A DNA stretch of 11,997 nt, from assembly GCA_937893115.1 (NCBI GenBank), contig CALBGK010000032.1, forward strand, positions 1-11,997, in the 5' to 3' direction. The notes beneath the pieces are model-generated. The model was not told where the DNA came from. It saw only the letters and a list, made by a program, of their open reading frames with translations, and did no database searches. A program made the translations under genes and the position numbers. Positions within the stretch are counted from its first letter, which is position 1. Every line of letters begins with the position of its first letter. The stretch comes from an uncultured Erysipelotrichaceae bacterium (GTDB taxonomy: Bacteria > Bacillota_I > Bacilli_A > Erysipelotrichales > Erysipelotrichaceae). Below are positions 7,163-11,997 of the stretch, piece after piece.

Positions 7163-8149
7163 ATGAAAAAACTAATTACACTTATTTTAACTCTTGGATT
7201 ACTTGTAGCTTGTAGTTCAAATGATCCTCAAACAACTGATACTGGAGAAACTATGAAACATGTCGGTATTCTTCAACTGATGACCCACGATGCTCTAGAT
7301 GAATCAAGAAGAGGATTCATTGATGCCTTGAGCGATGGAGGCTATGTCGAAGGAGAGAACTTAGTTATCGATTACCAGAATCCTGAAGGTGATGCCAGCA
7401 ATCTTACAACGATGGCTGATTCTTTAATCGCTGGTAATCAAGATTTAATCTTAGCAATTGCGACAACACCTGTTCAGGCCTTACAAAATATCAATGTTGA
7501 TACACCAATTCTAGCTACAGCTGTAACCGACTTTGTCGAAGCGGGACTTGTAGAATCAAATGAAAATCCTGGTGGCTTAATCGCTGGTGTCAGTGATGGA
7601 TGCCCGATGAATGAACAACTAGATCTTTTATTAGAAGCTGTTCCAGATATTCAAAGTATTGGTATCATCTACACTTCATCTGAACCAAATTCAGAAATTC
7701 AAGCTAATCAGATGGTTGCCGAATGTGAAGAAAGAGGTATTGAAGCAGTTGTGGAAACAGTATCTGATAAGACGATGATAGATGATACATTACAAAGTTT
7801 TGTCGGTAAAATCGATGCCCTATATGTGCCTACTGACAACAATATCGCCTCAGCTATGGCCAGTGTTGATATCTTCGCTACTGAACATCAGTTGCCAGTA
7901 CTGTGCGGTGAAAGCAATGCAGTAAAAAATGGTGGTCTATTATCGCTTGGTGTTGATTACTACAAGATCGGCTACCAAACAGGAGAAATGGCAGTAGCTA
8001 TTCTAAATGGTGAAAAGACTATCAGCGATTTCCAAGTAGAATTCCAATCAGATATTCAAGTATATTACAATTCAAATACAGCTAGTAAGATAGGCATTAG
8101 TCTTCCTGATTCAATTATCGAAAGAGGAGAGGATGTCGCTAGCAATTAA
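7163..8149 (+). CDS. ABC transporter substrate-binding lipoprotein (TrpX-like, ABC_sub_bind family), predicted tyrosine binder
   Basis: A 328-residue lipoprotein with lipobox LVAC and anchor Cys17. It shares the fold and most motifs with the first binding protein: VGILQLMTHDALDES, DYQNPEGDAS, YTSSEPNSEIQANQM, VPTDNNIASAMASVD and DYYKIGYQTGEMAVAILNG. The loop after LPVL reads CGESNAVKNGG, closer to what I remember of TrpX proteins than the first paralogue. The start at 7163 follows GGGAGG five bases upstream; an in-frame TTG at 7118 lies inside the terminator hairpin and is rejected. The gene sits behind the UAC T-box and is followed after 21 bases by the permease. Tyrosine as ligand is inferred from the T-box. 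Cross-binding of other aromatic amino acids is possible. Confidence 0.86.
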   Translation: MKKLITLILTLGLLVACSSNDPQTTDTGETMKHVGILQLMTHDALDESRRGFIDALSDGGYVEGENLVIDYQNPEGDASNLTTMADSLIAGNQDLILAIATTPVQALQNINVDTPILATAVTDFVEAGLVESNENPGGLIAGVSDGCPMNEQLDLLLEAVPDIQSIGIIYTSSEPNSEIQANQMVAECEERGIEAVVETVSDKTMIDDTLQSFVGKIDALYVPTDNNIASAMASVDIFATEHQLPVLCGESNAVKNGGLLSLGVDYYKIGYQTGEMAVAILNGEKTISDFQVEFQSDIQVYYNSNTASKIGISLPDSIIERGEDVASN

Positions 8150-8170
8150 ATAAATAGAAAGGTTTAGAAA

Positions 8171-9082
8171 ATGTCGTCTTCAATATTAATTTCAGCTATA
8201 TCGCAAGGATTGCTATGGGCCATCTTAGCCATAGGCATCCATGTAACTTATCGTATCTTAGATATTTCCGACTTAACTAGTGAAAGTTCATTCACATTGG
8301 GTGCAGCGGTTACCGCATCAGCTATTGTGAATGGTGTTCCCCCACTTGTAGCTATCATCATGGCGACTATATCTGGCTCTTTAGCGGGTATGGTCACTGG
8401 CCTATTGCATACTAAATTACATATTCCTAGTCTATTGTCTGGTATCTTATCGATGACTGGTCTATATTCCATCAATTTAAGAATCATGGGTAAAGCCAAT
8501 ATTCCTCTCAATATGCATGATACTATTTTGACCAATATCAAAGACTTATTAGGACTGGCTAAAGATAGAGATGCCGCTATCATTCTAGGTATTATCGTAT
8601 GTATTATTGTCATCTTAGTACTAGTGTGGTTTTTCAATACTGAATTTGGCTTTGGTATTGTGGCTACCGGTAGTAACGACAAGATGATTAGAGCTAATGG
8701 TATTAACTCTGATATCACAAAGATTGCCGGACTAATGTTAGCGAATGCGCTAATCGCATTAAGTGGCTCTCTAGTATGTCAATATAATGGTTATGCCGAT
8801 GTCGGACAGGGTATAGGTGCTATTGTCATCGGACTAGCTTCCGTTATTATCGGTGAAGTTATCTTCAAAAGAAAGAATCTATTATTGAGTTTAGTAGGTA
8901 TAGTTTTTGGTTCTATTATTTATCGTCTGATTGTCGCTTTAGTAATCAATAGTGACTATGTATCAGCTAATGATATGAAATTGTTTACTGCTATTATCGT
9001 TGCTGCGGCACTTTATTTAGCCAATATTAATTTCAAGAAGAAAGGAGCTAAAAAAGATGTTAGAGATAAAGCACATATCTAA
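8171..9082 (+). CDS. ABC transporter permease, TrpY-like (BPD_transp_2 / LivH-type)
   Basis: A 303-residue polytopic membrane protein forming the translocation pore of the importer. It starts with SQGLLWAILAIGIHVTYRILDISDLT, read here as SQGLLWAILAIGIHV then TYRILDISDLT, followed by about eight to nine hydrophobic helices. The segment FGFGIVATGSNDKMIRANG leading to ITKIAGLMLANALIALSG is the cytoplasmic coupling region of LivH/LivM-type permeases that touches the ATPase. A GAAAGG ribosome binding site lies eight bases before the ATG. The 3' end overlaps the ATPase gene by 26 bases, indicating tight coupling. There is only one permease gene, so it presumably works as a homodimer and serves both binding proteins. 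Confidence 0.9.
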   Translation: MSSSILISAISQGLLWAILAIGIHVTYRILDISDLTSESSFTLGAAVTASAIVNGVPPLVAIIMATISGSLAGMVTGLLHTKLHIPSLLSGILSMTGLYSINLRIMGKANIPLNMHDTILTNIKDLLGLAKDRDAAIILGIIVCIIVILVLVWFFNTEFGFGIVATGSNDKMIRANGINSDITKIAGLMLANALIALSGSLVCQYNGYADVGQGIGAIVIGLASVIIGEVIFKRKNLLLSLVGIVFGSIIYRLIVALVINSDYVSANDMKLFTAIIVAAALYLANINFKKKGAKKDVRDKAHI

Positions 9083-9788
9083 GACCTTTAATGAAGGTAC
9101 GGTTATAGGTGGTAATGGTGCCGGTAAATCTACCCTTTTAAATCTCATATCGGGAACATATATGATAGATAGCGGAAATATAATATTAAATGGAGACGAC
9201 ATTTCTAAACAGAAAGAATATAAAAGAGCAGCGAGAATAGGTAGAGTCTTCCAAGATCCAATGACAGGGACTTGTGCAGATTTGACTATTGAAGAAAATT
9301 TCTCTATCGCTAAAAGAAGAGGTAAATTAAGAACTTTAAGGATGGGTCTAACTTCCAAAGAGAAGGAAGAATATCGCGACCTATTAAAATCATTAAATCT
9401 AGGCCTAGAAAATCGTTTGACTAGTAAGGTTGGTTTACTCTCTGGTGGTCAAAGACAAGCTCTGACACTATTGATGGCAACCTTAGTTAAGCCAGAACTC
9501 TTACTATTGGATGAGCATACAGCAGCTCTAGATCCTAAGACTGCAAGTCGTGTCTTGTCACTCACTGATGAGTTGGTGCGCAAAGATAATCTTACGACCT
9601 TGATGATTACTCATAATATGAAGGATGCCATCAAATACGGCAATAGATTAATTATGATGTCAGAAGGTAAGATAATATTAGATGTTCGTGATGAAGAAAA
9701 AGAAAAACTAACTGTCAGTGACTTACTATCAATATTTGAAAAAGAGACCGGCTTTGAAATGGCTAACGATAGAGCTCTGTTATCATAA
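9057..9788 (+). CDS. ABC transporter ATPase, TrpZ-like, with apparent internal deletion before Walker A
   Basis: A 243-residue ATP-hydrolysing subunit on the cytoplasmic side of the importer. Visible motifs: Walker A GGNGAGKST (18-26), Q-loop with Gln66, signature LSGGQ (128-132), Walker B LLLLDE with Glu153, D-loop ending at Asp159 and the switch His186. The N-terminus reads MLEIKHISKTFNEGTV and then goes directly into IGGNGAGKS. In the family, as I know it, about 20-25 residues containing two beta strands stand between these, so they appear to be missing here without loss of frame. All catalytic motifs remain, but the nucleotide-binding subdomain is shortened and activity is doubtful. AAAGGAG lies upstream of the ATG, inside the permease gene. 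Confidence 0.88.
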   Translation: MLEIKHISKTFNEGTVIGGNGAGKSTLLNLISGTYMIDSGNIILNGDDISKQKEYKRAARIGRVFQDPMTGTCADLTIEENFSIAKRRGKLRTLRMGLTSKEKEEYRDLLKSLNLGLENRLTSKVGLLSGGQRQALTLLMATLVKPELLLLDEHTAALDPKTASRVLSLTDELVRKDNLTTLMITHNMKDAIKYGNRLIMMSEGKIILDVRDEEKEKLTVSDLLSIFEKETGFEMANDRALLS

Positions 9789-9818
9789 AGGTGCGTATTA
9801 TACGCACCTTTATATATT
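9787..9818 (+). terminator. intrinsic terminator of the aromatic amino acid transporter operon
   Basis: AAAGGTGCGTA (9787-9797) pairs perfectly with TACGCACCTTT (9801-9811) around a three-base loop. The stem overlaps the stop codon of the ATPase gene and is followed by ATATATTTT. Confidence 0.85.
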
Positions 9819-9855
9819 TTAAGTTTGCTTTATTTGGGTAGTTAATTATATTTAG

Positions 9856-10659
9856 TTATAGTTCATAGTCTCTTGATTTATATGCAACTGATGATAAATA
9901 GATCAATATTAATGTAAACAACACAATAGTAATGAAAGAAATATACGTTTCATTAGATAAATTAAGTGCATTTGCTGGCGATAAAAGTTCAAACGGACTA
10001 AAATATTTTAAAAATTTTCCTTTATCTTCCAATATTTTTGCCAAATATCCAAGCATATAACTAAGCATTACAATGCCACTGCCTAAACCATTTGATGAGT
10101 ATTTGCCACCTATAGAAGATATCGCTAAACCAATAGATAAAAATATAAATGGGACAGTACCAGTAATTTTAATTATTTTGACCATATCTGTCAGTTTAAA
10201 TGTATCGTCTCCTACTAAAAAACCAAATATTATACCCGCTAATGATGTACTTAATACAACTATCAAAACAGCTATTAAAGACATCGAAACTTTTGCATAA
10301 AAAATTTGCTTTCTGGTTACAGCTAATGAATAAAGATATTCAATGGTTTTATTTTGTTTTTCTTTTCTAAGCGTTTGAACACCTAATGTCACCGCATAAA
10401 TAGAAATGATAATAATCAATATATTAAATATCATTCCAAAGAAAGTCACGTAATTGCTCATTTGTGATATGTCTTCAACCCCCATTAATTGTAGATATTC
10501 TTTTGGCAACATTTCAAATTTTACTTGCGCCATTTCTTGCATAGTAGAAAAGAAAAACATATACATCGACATAATTCCAAATAGCACTGCAGACCATATT
10601 GAAATAGACTTAATATTTGTCTTTAATTGAAAAACAAACAAAGTTTTAAAATTATTCAT
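9856..10659 (-). CDS. ABC-2 type exporter permease
   Basis: A 267-residue membrane protein starting MNNFKTLFVFQLKTNIKSIS, with six predicted helices. Between helices two and three it has TLRKEKQNKTIEYLYSLAVTRKQIF, read here as TLRKEKQNKTIEYLY then SLAVTRKQIF. This is the cytoplasmic coupling motif of permeases paired with BcrA/NatA-like ATPases. The substrate is unknown. I place the start at 10659 because AAGGAG sits seven bases upstream, although the reading frame is open far upstream into the damaged ATPase gene. The AAG GAG TAA end of the intact-frame ATPase doubles as this ribosome binding site, so the two genes were translationally coupled. Without a working ATPase the protein may be non-functional. 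Confidence 0.78.
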   Translation of the reverse strand: MNNFKTLFVFQLKTNIKSISIWSAVLFGIMSMYMFFFSTMQEMAQVKFEMLPKEYLQLMGVEDISQMSNYVTFFGMIFNILIIIISIYAVTLGVQTLRKEKQNKTIEYLYSLAVTRKQIFYAKVSMSLIAVLIVVLSTSLAGIIFGFLVGDDTFKLTDMVKIIKITGTVPFIFLSIGLAISSIGGKYSSNGLGSGIVMLSYMLGYLAKILEDKGKFLKYFSPFELLSPANALNLSNETYISFITIVLFTLILIYLSSVAYKSRDYEL

Positions 10660-10663
10660 ATGT

Positions 10664-11443
10664 TTACTCCTTATAATATTTAATGAATTCATCTTCCACC
10701 GTTGCATATTTAATACATTGATATCATCATTATTTTCAAATTTCTTTTCTACACCATCTTTAGTTTTATATGAAACAATTTGTTTGAAATTGGTCATTAT
10801 ATTATTCATATCTAGGTCATCTACAATTTTCCCGTCTTTTATAATCAGCACTCTGTCACAATATTTTTGAATTTCGCTCAAATTGTGAGAAGACAAGAAT
10901 ATAGTCATGCCTTCTTTTTTTAAATTTAAAAGTAGTTCAAAAAACTTGATTTGCATAAGCGGATCTAGCCCGCTGGTAGGTTCATCAAGGATTAATAATT
11001 CTGTATCTTTTAGCAGTGCTTGTATTATAGACACTTTTTTCTTGTTTCCTAAACTTAAATCTTTAATTTTTTTATTTTTATCAAGTTCGAAATACTTGCA
11101 AAGTACATCAATTTTTTCTTTAGATGTATTGGAAATATTGCAAGAAAGATTAAAAATATCATCAGAAGTTAAATTATCATAGAAACATGAGTCACTAGGC
11201 ATGTATCCTAAAAATTTTTTTATTTTGCTACTTTGATTTTTTGAATCCAAATTTTTTTATTTTAATAAGACCTGCGGTTGGCTTTAAAAAATCTAATATA
11301 CATCTTATGGTGGTTGTTTTTCCAGCACCGTTTTTCCCGACAAATCCAACGATGTTGCCTTTCTTGACATTGAATGATATATTTTCTACAGCAGTAAATT
11401 TTCCATATCTTTTTGTCAGATTATTAACCTCAATCATATTCAT
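10664..11443 (-). pseudogene. ABC exporter ATPase gene broken by two frame lesions
   Basis: The 5' part (from 11443) encodes MIEVNNLTKRYGKFTAV, Walker A GKNGAGKTTT and LKPTAGLIKI, then hits an A7 tract (11252-11258) and stops at TAG. Reading one A fewer gives GLIKIKNLDSKNQSSK and restores a frame with GYMPSDSCFYDNLT, signature-like LSLGN, Walker B LLILDEPTSGLD and the switch His in LSSHNLSE. Near 10705-10725 the frame breaks again: the expected C-terminus ATVEDEFIKYYKE followed by TAA (10666-10664) is in another frame, and the open frame instead runs on into the permease. The signature LSLGN differs from LSGGQ, which some of these exporters tolerate. The start at 11443 has AGGAGA seven bases upstream. 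A sequencing error could explain the first lesion, less easily both. Confidence 0.75.
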
Positions 11444-11460
11444 AAATATTTCTCCTCATA

Positions 11461-11800
11461 GATAGATTTTCGCTATATCTTCAGATAATTTTCTTACGAT
11501 TTAATTTTAATTTATTTTGAATTAAGATTCTTGATAGCATATAAATGTATCGTTTTTGTTTAATTACATTTATTCCATATTTAAAAATAAATGGTTTGCA
11601 TAATCAATATTATGATAACTTATTATTTGAATTTTTTTTCTCAATAATTGTAATCGTTGGAAGCAAGTAGCAATTGATTATCATGAAATTCAATTATTTG
11701 GAAAAATCGGTATTAGTAGATATTAATAATAGATGGGCAATAAATCGGTATATAAAAATAGTATTAAAAGTTACGTATCGCTATTTTCTTCAGAGGAAAA
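11461..11800. other. AT-rich gap with no supported gene
   Basis: The stretch upstream of the broken exporter genes carries no convincing gene. A ten-base direct repeat AAATCGGTAT occurs at 11704-11713 and 11742-11751. One 41-codon frame (11683-11808) lacks a ribosome binding site and runs into the promoter below. A promoter for the exporter genes should lie here on the minus strand, but I see no clear one. Confidence 0.4.
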
Positions 11801-11804
11801 GTAA

Positions 11805-11834
11805 TTGACAATTCGCTCATTTACAACTTAATAT
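11805..11834 (+). promoter_or_regulatory. promoter ahead of the tRNA-like region
   Basis: A consensus TTGACA (11805-11810) is followed after 18 bases by TAATAT (11829-11834). Transcription would start around 11841, about ten bases before the tRNA-like sequence, the usual spacing for a tRNA operon. Confidence 0.7.
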
Positions 11835-11851
11835 TATTGTAGTTTTTTAAT

Positions 11852-11927
11852 GCCTCCTTAGTTAAATGGATATAACAAACCCCTCCTAAGAGTTTGTTCC
11901 AACGTTTACCTTTTGGGCTAAGGTGAT
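11852..11927 (+). pseudogene. degenerate tRNA-Arg(CCT)-like sequence
   Basis: The 5' part follows tRNA numbering: acceptor GCCTCCT (11852-11858), TA, D-stem GTTA/TAAC around AATGGATA, then an anticodon arm AACCC-CTCCTAA-GAGTT with anticodon CCT (11885-11887), arginine. One pair of the anticodon stem is mismatched (C-A). Beyond 11895 the tRNA plan fails: there is no GTTCGA T-loop, the T-stem does not pair, and the 3' acceptor strand matches only in part. I read it as a tRNA-Arg gene that has lost its 3' third. A hairpin RNA unrelated to translation remains possible, since AACAAAC (11874-11880) also pairs with GTTTGTT (11892-11898). Confidence 0.5.
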
Positions 11928-11953
11928 CGTTGTATTGTCAATCTAAGCCCAAA
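11912..11953 (+). repeat. inverted repeat between the two tRNA-like sequences
   Basis: TTTGGGCT (11912-11919) pairs with AGCCCAAA (11946-11953), extendable to eleven pairs with one mismatch, and is followed by TTTT. It could act as a weak terminator or processing hairpin, but its 20+ base loop is long for a terminator. Confidence 0.4.
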
Positions 11954-11963
11954 TTTTCTAAGT

Positions 11964-11997
11964 GTCCATATAGCTCAGCTGGATAGAGCACACGCCT
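11964..11997 (+). tRNA. tRNA, 5' half, probably tRNA-Arg, cut by window end
   Basis: Acceptor GTCCATA (11964-11970), TA, D-stem GCTC (11973-11976) and GAGC (11986-11989) around AGCTGGATA, then the start of an anticodon stem CACGC and loop CT. The anticodon lies outside the window. The D-loop form AGCTGGATA, with A at position 20, is typical of bacterial tRNA-Arg, so arginine is likely but unproven. Confidence 0.8.

Noticed and set aside
9856..11250. A 464-residue ATPase-permease fusion protein
   Set aside because: The frame starts without a ribosome binding site after a frameshift, misses the ATPase C-terminus and translates through the permease ribosome binding site; it is better explained as a broken gene plus a separate permease.
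11683..11808. A 41-codon open frame (MKFNYLEKSVLVDINNRW...)
   Set aside because: There is no ribosome binding site at a usable distance, no recognisable family, and its end overlaps the -35 box of the next promoter.

Overview
The window comes from a low-GC Gram-positive bacterium (Firmicutes/Bacillota). The support is AT-rich DNA, strong AGGAGG-type ribosome binding sites, a CIRCE-controlled groESL operon, lipobox-type lipoproteins and two T-box leader RNAs. The mix of genes would suit Erysipelotrichia or a relative, but that placement is a guess.

Left end, minus strand (1-1245): a truncated ECF-transporter S-component start is translationally coupled to a short FUSC/aromatic-acid-exporter-like membrane protein. 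Upstream of that pair lies an independent DUF1622 membrane protein with its own terminator. About 380 bases without a convincing gene follow. Then, on the plus strand, comes a textbook HrcA/CIRCE promoter driving groES-groEL, closed by an intrinsic terminator. Immediately after that terminator begins a 612-residue protein resembling TIM-barrel glycosidases of the GH101/DUF5696 kind. It has no Shine-Dalgarno sequence, and a -10 box sits so close that its mRNA may be leaderless.

Centre (5553-9811): this is the most interesting part. It is a TrpXYZ-type ABC importer operon with two paralogous substrate-binding lipoproteins, each behind its own promoter and its own T-box leader. One permease and one ATPase follow. 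By structural alignment of the two Stem I specifier loops, the first T-box reads UUC (Phe) and the second UAC (Tyr). Both have UGGU in the antiterminator bulge, which matches tRNAs with A73 (Phe, Tyr) and not tRNA-Trp (G73). I therefore read it as a phenylalanine/tyrosine uptake system in which each binding protein is induced by shortage of its own amino acid, while the permease and ATPase sit behind the Tyr switch. The ATPase appears to lack about 20 residues just before the Walker A motif, apparently through an in-frame deletion between short repeats.

Right end (9856-11997): a minus-strand ABC exporter locus in AT-richer DNA looks decayed. The ATPase gene carries a frameshift at an A7 tract and a second out-of-frame lesion near its C-terminus. 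The second lesion runs the frame into the downstream permease and creates a false 464-residue fusion; the permease itself has an intact start and ribosome binding site. A gene-poor stretch follows, then a promoter, a degenerate tRNA-Arg(CCT)-like sequence, and the 5' half of a second tRNA, probably tRNA-Arg, cut by the window end.
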